The translations under genes were made by a program, and so were the position numbers. Positions 33,349 through 43,450 of a stretch of DNA of 64,000 nt are shown here, piece after piece; the first letter of the stretch is position 1; the number at the start of each line of letters is the position of its first letter. The DNA is from Allorhizobium borbori (GTDB lineage: Bacteria; Pseudomonadota; Alphaproteobacteria; Rhizobiales; Rhizobiaceae): assembly GCF_014196535.1 (NCBI RefSeq), contig NZ_JACIDU010000002.1, positions 62,001 to 126,000 on the forward strand, in the 5' to 3' direction. The notes under the pieces were generated by a model. That model saw nothing but the letters and a program-made list of their open reading frames with translations, searched no databases and was not told the origin of the DNA.

Positions 33349-34776
33349 TCAACCCTCCGTGTGTGCCGGCCGAATGCCGCGCACCGCAGCGAAGGCCAAC
33401 CCAGCGGAAAGCGCACCGAACAGCCAGAGCCAGGGCGCCTGCGCCGCAATAGCTGCCGCATCACCGCCTGAAACACCGGACACCGCTGCCAGCCAGCCGG
33501 CTGAGCCCGCCCCGACGATGGAACCGCAGGTGGCCAATGTCGGCAAGACGGCGCTGACGCGTGCCCGCACCTCCGGCGCCGCATCCCTGACGATCGCTTC
33601 GTTCAGCAGCCCCCACACCAGCGCAAAGGCCGTTCCAACCGCGACTTGCCCGAGAACGATCAACGGCAACGCATGAAAGGCGAAGCCACCGGCGATCAGC
33701 AGCATACCCGCCACTTCGAACAGCGGCCCGGCATGCAGCAGGCGGCGGCGCGCGGCCTCGCTCTCTGCATTGCCGGCAGGGATGGCAACGGCGCTCCAAC
33801 TCAATGCCATGGTCACGACGACGAGACCGGTCCACACCGGCGAGAGGCCGAAGGCGCGCTTCAGCAACAACGCCAGAAACACGGTCGTCGTGCTGTGGGC
33901 GGCCGACATCAGAAACAGCACCCAGCTTCCCCGCCCGGTGACCGTGCGAAAGCCGAAAAGACCGGGCGGCAGGAACCGCACCTTCTGTCGCACATCGAAC
34001 CGGAAAGCCAGGACAGAAACCAGGATGCCGGCGGGAATGGCAAGTGCGGCGGCGGGCTCTGCCGGCAGGGCGGAAGGCAGCGACAGAATGAGGACCGCGG
34101 CAAGGCACAATGCCGGCGACACGCGGCCGGGAAGCGTCACCTGGCCGTCGCCGATCTTTTCCCCTGCCCCGCGCGGCGCAACCATCAAAGCCACCGCCAG
34201 AAATGTGATGAGCAGGGGAAAGGCGACAGCAAGCCCCGCCCGCCAGCCGGAAAGCTCGGTCGCCAGTCCGCCGGCCATGGGGCCAAGCAGCGCGGCAACA
34301 GCCCAAACCGCCGCTTCCAGCGAGAACACCCGCGCAATCAACCGTGCCGGAAACAGTGAGGGGATGAGGCCATAGCACAGGGCAACGATCCAGCCGGCGG
34401 CAAGGCCGTGCGCCAGACGCCCGGCAATCAGTGCCGCCATGACCGTGGCGGTAACGCCCAGAACCATGCCGGCAAGATGCAGCAATCCGGCCGCCACAAG
34501 CGCCCGCCTTGCCCCGAACCTCTGTCGCAACAGCGTCGCCGTCACGCCGCCCGTCACCACACCGGCATAGAAGAGCGACCAGGCCCAGGGCAGAAACCGC
34601 ACCCCGTGCAAATCGAGAACCGCGACCGGCAGAACCGGCGCAATGGCAATCTCGTTGAAAGCATGAAGACCGATCCCAAAGGACACCAGCAACGTTCTCG
34701 GCAGGAGATCGCGGCTAAAAAGGTCTGCCCAGCGTCCTCGCGGTACGCTCGGGCAGGTCGCAGTCGTCTCGGTCAT
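33349..34776 (-). CDS. MFS transporter under SoxR control
   Basis: Major facilitator, 475 residues, with 12-14 predicted helices and the loop 2-3 A-like motif LLRQRFGARRALVAAG. It resembles the DHA-type drug efflux branch. Its promoter is of MerR/SoxR type with a 19-bp spacer overlapping a SoxR box, and the divergent neighbour is soxR, so expression is expected on redox-cycling drug exposure. In many alphaproteobacteria and pseudomonads SoxR controls pumps rather than soxS. AAGGAG precedes ATG 34776. The substrate is unknown. Confidence 0.88.
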   Translation of the reverse strand: MTETTATCPSVPRGRWADLFSRDLLPRTLLVSFGIGLHAFNEIAIAPVLPVAVLDLHGVRFLPWAWSLFYAGVVTGGVTATLLRQRFGARRALVAAGLLHLAGMVLGVTATVMAALIAGRLAHGLAAGWIVALCYGLIPSLFPARLIARVFSLEAAVWAVAALLGPMAGGLATELSGWRAGLAVAFPLLITFLAVALMVAPRGAGEKIGDGQVTLPGRVSPALCLAAVLILSLPSALPAEPAAALAIPAGILVSVLAFRFDVRQKVRFLPPGLFGFRTVTGRGSWVLFLMSAAHSTTTVFLALLLKRAFGLSPVWTGLVVVTMALSWSAVAIPAGNAESEAARRRLLHAGPLFEVAGMLLIAGGFAFHALPLIVLGQVAVGTAFALVWGLLNEAIVRDAAPEVRARVSAVLPTLATCGSIVGAGSAGWLAAVSGVSGGDAAAIAAQAPWLWLFGALSAGLAFAAVRGIRPAHTEG

Positions 34777-34804
34777 GGGTTCTCCTTGCAGCGTGATTGT
34801 CGCG

Positions 34805-34835
34805 ACGCTACAATCTCAAGCTCACTTGAGGTCAA
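34805..34835 (-). promoter_or_regulatory. SoxR-type promoter and operator of the MFS gene
   Basis: On the minus strand, a -35 TTGACC (34830-34835) and a -10 TAGCGT (34805-34810) are separated by 19 bp, the overlong spacer of MerR-family promoters. The spacer holds the inverted repeat CTCAAG-CTCA-CTTGAG (34815-34830), close to the known SoxR box. The site also lies just upstream of the divergent soxR start. Confidence 0.8.
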
Positions 34836-34857
34836 GTCCTTCAGGACGGGAAAACGA

Positions 34858-35325
34858 ATGGCGCCCAAAGAACTTTCCGTCGGCGAGGTCGCCCGCCGCA
34901 GCGGCGTCGCGGTTTCGACACTGCATTTCTATGAGGCGGAGGGGCTCATTCGCAGCGAGCGCACGGCTGCCGGCCATCGCCGCTATGGGCGCGACGTGTT
35001 ACGTCGCATCGCGATCATTCGCATCGCCCAATCGGTTGGCCTGTCGCTTGCCGAAATCGCCGCCGCCTTCGCAACGCTGCCAAAGGGCCGCACACCCTCC
35101 GCCCGCGACTGGACCCTTCTCTCGCAGGACTGGCGCGACAGCCTGACCGCCCGGATCAACCAGCTCACGCAACTGCGCGACAATCTCGACGGCTGCATCG
35201 GCTGTGGCTGCCTGTCGCTGGAGACCTGCCCCCTCTGGAATGACGGTGACCGGCTGGCGAAACGCGGCCCCGGCCCGCAACGGATGCTTGACGCCTGCGC
35301 CTTACCTGCTAACCTCAAGCCATGA
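34858..35325 (+). CDS. soxR: Redox-sensitive MerR-family activator SoxR
   Basis: A 155-residue regulator. The MerR helix-turn-helix (LSVGEVARRSGVAVSTLHFY) is at the N-terminus, then the dimerisation helix, then the [2Fe-2S] cysteines in CIGCGCLSLETCPLW at residues 113, 116, 118 and 124, which match the CX2CXCX5C pattern of SoxR. Oxidation of the cluster switches on target promoters. The start is ATG 34858. It is transcribed away from its target MFS gene. Confidence 0.95.
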   Translation: MAPKELSVGEVARRSGVAVSTLHFYEAEGLIRSERTAAGHRRYGRDVLRRIAIIRIAQSVGLSLAEIAAAFATLPKGRTPSARDWTLLSQDWRDSLTARINQLTQLRDNLDGCIGCGCLSLETCPLWNDGDRLAKRGPGPQRMLDACALPANLKP

Positions 35326-35450
35326 TCAATTCCGTGTCCACCTTCGCGAACCGACGCCGTTGCCATGCTGCAAAGCGGGGCGCGTTGGCGTTTGCGGAAA
35401 TGAGAGGCAGCAGGTCGTGATCTGACCGCCGCTTCCGAAACCGGAACCAG

Positions 35451-35482
35451 ACCCTGCCCGCGACCCGCCGGCAGGGTTTTTC
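35451..35482 (+). terminator. Rho-independent terminator after soxR
   Basis: ACCCTGCC (35451-35458) pairs with GGCAGGGT (35470-35477), followed by TTTTCTTT. Confidence 0.82.
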
Positions 35483-35515
35483 TTTATCCAGCAACCGTCG
35501 AACAAGGAAAACGAC

Positions 35516-35986
35516 ATGGATTCGACACCCGTCACGCAGTTCATCCCCGCAACGCCCGCCGATGCCGCGCTCATCCGCGACATCGTTCGCGCGGCCTACA
35601 AGCGATGGGTGGCGGTGATCGGGCGTGAACCGATGCCGATGCGGGTGGACTACGAAAAGGCCGTTACCGACCACCGGATCGAACTCCTGAGCCACGACGG
35701 TCTTGTCGTCGGCGTGATCGAAACCATGCTGCACGACGATCACCTCTGGGTCGAAAACATCGCCATTTCGCCAGTCGAACAGCGCAAGGGCCACGGCAAA
35801 CGCCTGCTGGCGCGTGCCGAAGAGCAGGCAAAAGCAGCGGGCAGGGCCGAAATACGCCTGCTGACCAACGCCGCCTTCGACACCAATGTCGCGCTCTACC
35901 AGCGCACCGGCTACGTCATCACCCGCACGGAGCCCTTCATGGGCGGCACGACGGTCTATATGACGAAGGCGCTCTCCGGCGTCTGA
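35516..35986 (+). CDS. GNAT-family N-acetyltransferase
   Basis: A 156-residue acetyltransferase. The fold order is complete: the N-terminal strand (FIPATPADAALIRDIVR), beta-4 (LWVENIAISPVEQ), the acetyl-CoA loop with RKGHGKRLL, and the C-terminal NVALYQRTGYVITR. The substrate is unknown. It starts at ATG 35516 with AAGGAAAACGAC upstream. A weak hairpin (ACCGCTT/AAGCGGT, 35986-36012) follows the gene. Confidence 0.88.
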   Translation: MDSTPVTQFIPATPADAALIRDIVRAAYKRWVAVIGREPMPMRVDYEKAVTDHRIELLSHDGLVVGVIETMLHDDHLWVENIAISPVEQRKGHGKRLLARAEEQAKAAGRAEIRLLTNAAFDTNVALYQRTGYVITRTEPFMGGTTVYMTKALSGV

Positions 35987-36041
35987 CCGCTTTTGGGGAG
36001 AACGGCAAGCGGTGCGATCCCCGGTACGGGGAGACCCACCG

Positions 36042-36935
36042 TCAGCCGCTATACCTCCCGAGGTGGAGAACGGCATCCGCAAAGGCATCCGGTGCCTCCT
36101 GCGGCAGGTTATGGCCGATGCCGGGCAGAATGCGCCGCACGTAGAAAGCGGTGAAATGCGGCGCATCGTAATCACGCGCGGAGGGCGGGTCCACACCGTC
36201 ATCCGCACCCTGCAACACCATTGTTGGCACGGCTATATCCGGCTGGCGGGCCAGTTGCGCCTCAATGGCCGCAAACGCGGGATCACCCGGAATCCCACCG
36301 AAACGGTGCCGGTAGGAATGGATCACCACATCGACGAAATCGGGATTGTCGAAGGCGGCTGCACTCAGTGCAAAGGTTTCACTGTCGAAGGACCAGCTCG
36401 GCGACCAGATCGTCCAGATATATTCGCAGACGCCCCGACGGTTCTCGACAAGCGCCCGGCGACCGCGCTCGGAATGGAAATAATACTGGTACCAGTAGCG
36501 CGCCTCCTCCTCCGGAGACACCGGCTGGCCGGCGGCGGCAATGTTCTGGATATTGTAGCCGGTGCCGCAACTGACGAGACCCAGCACCCGCTCCGGCCAG
36601 AGCGCCGAAACGATGCAGGCAGCCCGCCCACCCCAATCATAACCGCCGAGCAGAGCACGATCGATGGCAAGCGCATCGAGCAGCGCCAGAAGGTCCGCGC
36701 CAAGAGCCGCCTGCTCGCCGGAACGCGGTGTCTGCGCGGATAGAAAGCGGGTCGCGCCATAACCGCGCAGAAACGGCACGATACACCGATGGCCTGCCGC
36801 CGCCAGCCTGTCGGCAACCGCATCGAAGGCGTGAATATCATAGGGAAAACCATGCAGCAGCACGGTCGGCAACCCGTCTTTCGGTCCGGTTTCCCGGTAG
36901 GCGATTTCCAGCACTCCGGCGGTGACCGTTTTCAT
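36042..36935 (-). CDS. Alpha/beta hydrolase, epoxide hydrolase/dehalogenase-like
   Basis: A 297-residue hydrolase. The start ATG 36935 has GGAGAGGC upstream and is preferred to in-frame ATGs at 36950 and 37013. The oxyanion region LLHGFPYDIHAFD and the nucleophile elbow GGYDWGG carry Asp instead of Ser, which marks the epoxide hydrolase/haloalkane dehalogenase branch; a catalytic His is in GIGHNLPQEAP. A cap domain rich in Trp/Tyr (YWYQYYFHSERGR, IWTIWSPSW) lies between. The substrate is unknown. It is monocistronic. Confidence 0.87.
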   Translation of the reverse strand: MKTVTAGVLEIAYRETGPKDGLPTVLLHGFPYDIHAFDAVADRLAAAGHRCIVPFLRGYGATRFLSAQTPRSGEQAALGADLLALLDALAIDRALLGGYDWGGRAACIVSALWPERVLGLVSCGTGYNIQNIAAAGQPVSPEEEARYWYQYYFHSERGRRALVENRRGVCEYIWTIWSPSWSFDSETFALSAAAFDNPDFVDVVIHSYRHRFGGIPGDPAFAAIEAQLARQPDIAVPTMVLQGADDGVDPPSARDYDAPHFTAFYVRRILPGIGHNLPQEAPDAFADAVLHLGRYSG

Positions 36936-37057
36936 GCTCTGCCTCTCCATGCGCGTTTCCCCGAACCCGAGGTTTATGCATGGCAGAGTTTCACGCGGAG
37001 AAGAAGTCAGCAATCTTGAAGCGACAGATCAATTCCGCTGTCGGCAGGACAAGGAAA

Positions 37058-37077
37058 AGGCCGGGTCGCCCCGGCCT
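37058..37077 (-). terminator. Terminator after the 728-residue gene
   Basis: AGGCCGGG/CCCGGCCT forms a stem with loop TCGC. The minus strand continues TTTTCC, 10 bp past the stop codon. Confidence 0.78.
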
Positions 37078-37086
37078 CGTCTTGTC

Positions 37087-39273
37087 TCACTGCTGGGCGC
37101 CTTCGGCCTGTTGCCACTGGGCAATCGCCTTGTTGAAGGCCTCCGTACCGGTCACGCCCTTTTCCATGGTGATCAGGGCGCGGCGACCGTTGCGATAGGT
37201 TACCGGAATATCGATCCAGTCGCGGGTCTTGAGCAGTTCCAGATTGGTCGCGCGGGCATCCGGGAAGTCGTTGAGCGCGATCATGTGGAAATCGTCCGTG
37301 ATGCGAGCCGGAACGGCGATCAGGGCGTTGCCGCGATCCTGTTCGGTCCGTTTCATCGAAATGCGCTGGACGCTTTCGATCGCCCCGCCCTCGAAACCCG
37401 GAGGCAGCGAGAACACGATTTCCACCAGATGGCTGGCCGGAAGCGACGGATCGGAATTACGCTTGAAGGTGACCAGTGCCGTCAGGCTGCGGCCCGGCAC
37501 GGTAATCGTGCCCTGAATGACGGCCTGCGGCCGACCGGCATCATCCTTTTCCTCGCGCGCTTCCCAGGTTACGCCGCCCTCGATGGCTGTCGGCGTCGAC
37601 TGGCCGAGCATCTCCTCGTAGAGATACATCTTCTCGCCGGAAGCGACCGGTGCCGTGGCGGTAGCGCCGCTCTGTCCACCGGCCGGTTGCTGCGTTTGCG
37701 GCGGCGGCGCGACATTCTGCTGGGCAACCGACTGGCCTTCGCCGGTCGGCGCGCCACCGGCACCGCCGGCAGCCGGACCTTCGTCCACTTCCTTGCCGTC
37801 TACCGTCAGTCGCTGGGTAAACTTGGTGGCCGTCGCGCCATCATCGATCTTATGGGCCGGATCGACCGGCTTCGCGACACCATTGCCAGGCGTCGACGTA
37901 CCATTGCCGGTGGCCACGACCGGCGTACCGGAAGGCGTCGACGGGCCGTTGAAGAGGTTGGTCAGCGAATCGCGGTTCAGCCACAGCGCATAACCGCCGC
38001 CGGCCAGAAGCAGGATCGCGAGACCCGCAAGACCGATCTTCGCGATGTTCGGGCGCGGCTTCGGCACAGCGCGATAGGGATAGGCCGTTTCGCCAGCCAG
38101 TCGCTCCTCGCCTTCGGTGATCGCAGGCTTTTCGGCAGCGGGCCGTTCCTCGGCAACGGGAGCCGCCGGGGCGGCACCGGTCGCGGCTTCCGGAGCCTTG
38201 CCGGCATCATAACCGATCAGTGCCTCGAAATCGCGCCAGGCGTCGTTGACGTCAGGATTGGCAGCAGCAGCCGGAGCAGCCTTGGGAACGGACGCCGCGG
38301 GCTCGACCGGCTGGGCGACCCGGCCTTCGAGATAGGCGTCGAAATCATCGATGATGGAATCGGCGGCGCGACCCGTATCCTGAGCGGCCGGGGAGACCGG
38401 TGCGGCAGGCAACTCGACCTGTCCATGCGAGGGCCAGTCCCAGCCACCGTCATCCGGCTTGGTTTCGGCCGGGGCAGACGACGCCACCTCGGGCCAGTGC
38501 GGCAATTCGGGTGCCGCAGCCGTCAGAGGCTCTTCAGGCGCAAAGGTCGGTTCGATCTCCGGCTCGTGGTTGACCGGCTCGAAAACGGGTTCCGGAGCCA
38601 CCGGTTCCAAGGCCACCGACTCATGTGGCGCGGGCTCCTCGAGCACACGATCGGACGCGGCAACCGGCTCGGCCGCCTCTACATAGTCTTCCGGCGCGGT
38701 TTCCTCAGCCTCATGCACGGGCCGGTCGTCACCATAGCCGGCCTCGACCTGCTCGCGCGTCTCCACCGTGTCGCTGTAGGCCGCCGGCTCCTCATAGGGG
38801 GAATGGGCAGTCTCAGGCTCGGAGGTGCGGGCCGGTTCCTCGTAGCCGGCGGCGTCGTGGGTGGCCGCCTCGTGATCGACGTCAGCAGCAGGCTCGGCAT
38901 GGGCGTGCTCGTTCGCGACCGGCTCGGACGGATAAACCTCGGCGGCGGGTTCCTCCTGTGGCACGGGCGCTTGGTAAACAAGCGCTTCCTCTGCGGATTC
39001 CGCCGGAACGGGCTCAGGCTCGGCGACCGGGACAGGCGTTATGCCGTCGTCGGCCGGCAACGCTTCCGCATGCTCGGCCTCGACCTCGATGATCGCTTCT
39101 TCAAGCTTCGAAAGCTGACGCTGAAACAACGCCTCCGGCGGGCGCGGCTTCATGCTCTCCAACTGCCGCACAACGGCACTGCGAGCCTTGTCGTAAACCT
39201 TCACCCGCATTTCGGGCGTATTGTTCGCCAAGCCGTCGACAGCACGGCGAATAACCGCGACAAAATCCGCCAT
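37087..39273 (-). CDS. Large disordered membrane protein of unknown function
   Basis: A 728-residue protein in three parts. (1) A conserved-looking N-terminal helix of about 70 residues (VIRRAVDGLANNTPEMRVKV). (2) About 330 residues of low-complexity Glu/Pro/Ala/Val-rich, strongly acidic sequence, predicted disordered, ending in short Trp/Asp motifs (DAWRDFEALIG). (3) One membrane helix (IGLAGLAILLLAGGGYALWL) near 430, then a Gly/Pro/Thr linker and a globular C-terminal domain of about 190 residues (AIEGGVTWEAREEKDDAG, SLPPGFEGGAIESVQRI). I do not recognise a named domain. It is 83 bp downstream of purA on the same strand, with AGAAGGAACTG before the start. Confidence 0.85.
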   Translation of the reverse strand: MADFVAVIRRAVDGLANNTPEMRVKVYDKARSAVVRQLESMKPRPPEALFQRQLSKLEEAIIEVEAEHAEALPADDGITPVPVAEPEPVPAESAEEALVYQAPVPQEEPAAEVYPSEPVANEHAHAEPAADVDHEAATHDAAGYEEPARTSEPETAHSPYEEPAAYSDTVETREQVEAGYGDDRPVHEAEETAPEDYVEAAEPVAASDRVLEEPAPHESVALEPVAPEPVFEPVNHEPEIEPTFAPEEPLTAAAPELPHWPEVASSAPAETKPDDGGWDWPSHGQVELPAAPVSPAAQDTGRAADSIIDDFDAYLEGRVAQPVEPAASVPKAAPAAAANPDVNDAWRDFEALIGYDAGKAPEAATGAAPAAPVAEERPAAEKPAITEGEERLAGETAYPYRAVPKPRPNIAKIGLAGLAILLLAGGGYALWLNRDSLTNLFNGPSTPSGTPVVATGNGTSTPGNGVAKPVDPAHKIDDGATATKFTQRLTVDGKEVDEGPAAGGAGGAPTGEGQSVAQQNVAPPPQTQQPAGGQSGATATAPVASGEKMYLYEEMLGQSTPTAIEGGVTWEAREEKDDAGRPQAVIQGTITVPGRSLTALVTFKRNSDPSLPASHLVEIVFSLPPGFEGGAIESVQRISMKRTEQDRGNALIAVPARITDDFHMIALNDFPDARATNLELLKTRDWIDIPVTYRNGRRALITMEKGVTGTEAFNKAIAQWQQAEGAQQ

Positions 39274-39356
39274 CAGTTCCTTCTCATGCTCTCCGGCCCA
39301 AACGCCGGATAGGTAATTGCAGGGGCCGGAAGGCCATCCCGAGCCACGCGGCGACC

Positions 39357-40655
<1,299 letters not shown>

Positions 40656-40788
40656 CGATAAATTCCTGTGCACGCCCGGGCGAAACTCGCTCCCGGGCCA
40701 TTCCAAACCCGCGCATCTATAATGGTTTGTTTTGCGGAAAGCGACTCCGTTTACGCGGCAAAAATAGGCTTTTTTACGTGACAAACGG

Positions 40789-41757
40789 ATGCGCCGCGCG
40801 GTATTTGCCAATATCTTCGGCATTCGCCGCTTCATTCTTTCCTTAAAACCAGCACGCGAACGGTCAAGCCCCTTGTCCCGCAAAGCCTATTTCTTTCTCG
40901 TCGTCGCCACCCTTCTGTGGGCCGGAAATACCATCGCCGGCAAGCTGGCCGTCGGCCATATCAGCCCCATGGTGCTGAATGTCAGCCGCTGGGTTCTGGC
41001 CTTCGCGCTGATCGTCGCCGTTTCGGTACCGCAACTGAAGCGGGACTGGCCGCTGATGCGCCGGAACTGGATGCTGCTGATTGCCTACGGCGCCTTCGGA
41101 TATTCGCTGTTCAACGGCCTGCTCTATACCGCGCTCACACTCACCAGCGGTGTCAATGGCGCCATCGAGCAGGCGATCATCCCGATGCTGATCTTCATCA
41201 TCAACTATGCCTTTTTTGGCGTCCGCGCCTCCGTGGCCCAGCTTCTCGGCTTCGTCCTGACCATTGCCGGCATCGCCGTCACCGCCTCGCACGGCAATCT
41301 CGCCGCCCTTCTGGAACTCGACGTGAACCTCGGCGACCTGCTCGTGATCGCCGCCGCAGCCGTCTATGCCATTTATACGATCGGCCTGCGCTGGAAACCC
41401 GCCATAGGCTGGCAGAGCCTGATGGCCGCCTCCGCCTTCGGCGCCATCGTCGGCGCGGTCCCGATGCTCTTCTGGGAACTTTCCCGCGAGGCCGCCATCC
41501 TGCCCGACACGCGCGGCTGGATGATCGTGCTTTACGCCGGTCTCCTGCCCTCGCTGATCTCGCAGATCTTCTGGGTCAAGGGCGTCGAGGTCATCGGCGC
41601 CAACCGCGCCGGCCTGTTCATCAACCTCATTCCGGTCTTCGGCACCATTCTGTCCGTCGCCTTCCTGGGGGAAGCCCTCAGCGGCTTCCACGTCGTCGCG
41701 CTCATCCTCGTCACCGCTGGCATCGCCATTGCGGAAAAGGGCAAACCGCGAACCTGA
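40789..41757 (+). CDS. EamA/DMT-family transporter
   Basis: Drug/metabolite transporter with ten predicted helices and two EamA repeats ([20 protein letters not shown] and [20 protein letters not shown]), 322 residues from ATG 40789. The first 28 residues are a basic extension not usual for the family. TTG 40873, giving [11 protein letters not shown], may be the true start, though neither has a clear ribosome site. It is divergent from purA, with 133 bp between. The substrate is unknown. A hairpin at 41774-41810 follows. Confidence 0.87.
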   Translation: MRRAVFANIFGIRRFILSLKPARERSSPLSRKAYFFLVVATLLWAGNTIAGKLAVGHISPMVLNVSRWVLAFALIVAVSVPQLKRDWPLMRRNWMLLIAYGAFGYSLFNGLLYTALTLTSGVNGAIEQAIIPMLIFIINYAFFGVRASVAQLLGFVLTIAGIAVTASHGNLAALLELDVNLGDLLVIAAAAVYAIYTIGLRWKPAIGWQSLMAASAFGAIVGAVPMLFWELSREAAILPDTRGWMIVLYAGLLPSLISQIFWVKGVEVIGANRAGLFINLIPVFGTILSVAFLGEALSGFHVVALILVTAGIAIAEKGKPRT

Positions 41758-41773
41758 CGGGGCGCATGAAAAA

Positions 41774-41810
41774 TGGCCGGAACCACCTCCCGAAGGAGAG
41801 GGACCGGCCA
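41774..41810 (+). terminator. Hairpin after the EamA gene
   Basis: TGGCCGG pairs with CCGGCCA across a 23-base interval that itself contains a short CTCC/GGAG stem. No T-run follows. Possible terminator. Confidence 0.45.
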
Positions 41811-41926
41811 AGATGGCAGTTCGACGCAGAAAGCCGGCAGGGCCGGAGAATTCAGGTTCAGGGCGACAAGCCAGGAAGGTCACGCATCTTCCTGATGGCT
41901 TGCCGTCCTGAACCCTTCGGAAAGCC

Positions 41927-42334
41927 TCAAAGGGGCTGTTCGGCGGGGACAGAGCCAGTCAGCACGCCATAGTCGACGCTTTCCTCCTCCGCCGGGGCGG
42001 ACGGAAGGAGAATGAACGGATTGGTTTCGATGCGAACGGCGGCAAAGGCGCGTTCGACATCCGAAGAGGTCAGGGCCAGCCGGTCGAGCGGCAGAACGGC
42101 ATCGGTTTCGGCGTTCCAGGCGGCGCGGATGGCAATGGAACGACCGTCAATGCAAGAACCGAACGCCGCGCAGTAACGCTGCGGGAATAGGCTCGAAGCT
42201 TCAGGCAGGGCCTGCGCCGAACCGGTGCCCTGGACGACCGATGCAAAGCCGTGGGCGAAGCCACCCGGGCCGATGGCGAAAGCCGGGTTGGCAGCCAGAA
42301 GAAGGCCAGTCAAAATAAGTGCCGTGTTACGCAT
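41927..42334 (-). CDS. Small secreted protein of unknown function
   Basis: A 135-residue protein with a clear Sec signal peptide (MRNTALILTGLLLAANPAFA). The mature part contains a Cys pair (RYCAAFGSCIDGRS) likely to form a disulfide, then a hydrophobic/acidic region. No family is recognised. It is a single gene, divergent from the creatininase gene across a 311-bp region. Confidence 0.7.
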   Translation of the reverse strand: MRNTALILTGLLLAANPAFAIGPGGFAHGFASVVQGTGSAQALPEASSLFPQRYCAAFGSCIDGRSIAIRAAWNAETDAVLPLDRLALTSSDVERAFAAVRIETNPFILLPSAPAEEESVDYGVLTGSVPAEQPL

Positions 42335-42645
42335 GACTCTGATCCCTGTTTTTCAAACGAGCGGTTTTTCCGCCCTGTCGTTTTATGCGAGGGATCATCC
42401 CCCGGCGTTTTTCCGGACCGCTTCATGCGGGAAACAACCCCTTGTCCGTCTTGAAAACGAAGATACACGGCAGGCTTTCCCGTCCGCTTAAATGGAAAGA
42501 TACAAATTTATCGAATCGCATTTTTGGGAGTAACCGCTGAATGCGCGCTATTTGGCATCAGCGCGAACGCAAATTGATGCTTTTCCGAACGCGGAGAATT
42601 GCCTAAGCCGGAAATCAAGACACGCGAGCGACAGGAGATGTCCGG
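42335..42645. promoter_or_regulatory. Divergent control region before the creatininase-family gene
   Basis: This 311-bp stretch contains no plausible gene and is AT-rich in its middle. Its main feature is the inverted repeat at 42555-42580, which matches the one between the LysR gene and the ABC operon. The creatininase start follows an AGGAGATG ribosome site. Confidence 0.55.
42555..42580. promoter_or_regulatory. Putative LysR operator, copy A
   Basis: GCATCA (42555-42560), 14 bp, TGATGC (42575-42580), then TTTTC. Copy B at 44476-44501 has the same halves, the same 14-bp spacing, 8 of 14 spacer bases identical and the same TTTTC tail. It ends 66 bp before the creatininase start. Confidence 0.65.
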
Positions 42646-43443
42646 ATGGGCCTGCCCTTCTACTGGAACGAACTCAACACCTACGACTTCGCCGGCCTCG
42701 ACCCGGAAAAGACCGTTGCCATCCTGCCCATCGCTTCGACCGAGCAGCACGGCCCGCACCTGCCGATCGCCACCGACGTGGCGATTGCCACCGGCATGCT
42801 CGCCGAATATCGCCGCCAGAAGCCTGCGGATCTCGCCACGCTGGTTTTGCCCATGCAGGAAATCGGCAAGGCCAATGAACATATCTACGGGCCGGGCACG
42901 CTGTCCTTTGGCTGGGATATCCTCATCCTCGCCTGGACCGCCATCGGTCAGAAGGTGGCCGAGGCCGGCATCCGCAAGCTGGTGATCGTGAATTCCCACG
43001 GCGGCAATCTCGATGTCATGCACATCGTCGCCCGCGAACTGCGCGTCAAATACCAGATGCAGGTCGTATCCACGCAATGGACGCGCTTCGGCTATCCCGA
43101 AGGCTTCGTCAGCGAGCATGAACAGAAGTTCGGCATCCATGGCGGCGATGTCGAGACATCGCTGATGCTGCATTTCCGGCCCGATCTGGTGCGCATGGAA
43201 AAGGCGCAGAACTTCGTGTCGAACGCCGAAAAGCTGAAGGCGCATTCGCGCTTCCTCCAGCCGCTGCCGCCCCATTCGCTGGCCTGGATCGCCCACGATC
43301 TCAACGAAAACGGCGTGGTGGGCGACGCCTCCATCGCCACCGCCGAACGCGGCGAGATCATCGCCCGCCACCAGATCGGCGGCTTCGTGGAAATGGTTCA
43401 GGATCTCGCATCCTGGCCACTGTCCAACCTTTATTCGGAATAA
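42646..43443 (+). CDS. Creatininase-family amidohydrolase
   Basis: Metal-dependent cyclic-amide hydrolase, 265 residues. Metal-site motifs of the family are intact: STEQHGPHLPIATD near 31-44, VNSHGGN near 115, and HGGDVETSLM with the metal-binding Glu. The family includes creatinine amidohydrolase, formamidopyrimidine deformylases and MftE, so the substrate is open. It shares a putative LysR operator with the transporter operon and ends 7 bp from the convergent LysR stop, so it very likely works with the downstream cluster. ATG 42646 follows AGGAGATGTCCGG. Confidence 0.88.
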   Translation: MGLPFYWNELNTYDFAGLDPEKTVAILPIASTEQHGPHLPIATDVAIATGMLAEYRRQKPADLATLVLPMQEIGKANEHIYGPGTLSFGWDILILAWTAIGQKVAEAGIRKLVIVNSHGGNLDVMHIVARELRVKYQMQVVSTQWTRFGYPEGFVSEHEQKFGIHGGDVETSLMLHFRPDLVRMEKAQNFVSNAEKLKAHSRFLQPLPPHSLAWIAHDLNENGVVGDASIATAERGEIIARHQIGGFVEMVQDLASWPLSNLYSE

Positions 43444-43450
43444 GGCGGAC

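Noticed and set aside
36922-39312. A 796-codon plus-strand open frame opposite the disordered protein gene
   Set aside because: An Arg/Gly-rich shadow of the GC-rich, low-complexity minus-strand gene. The minus frame has a ribosome site, a membrane helix and sits in line with purA.
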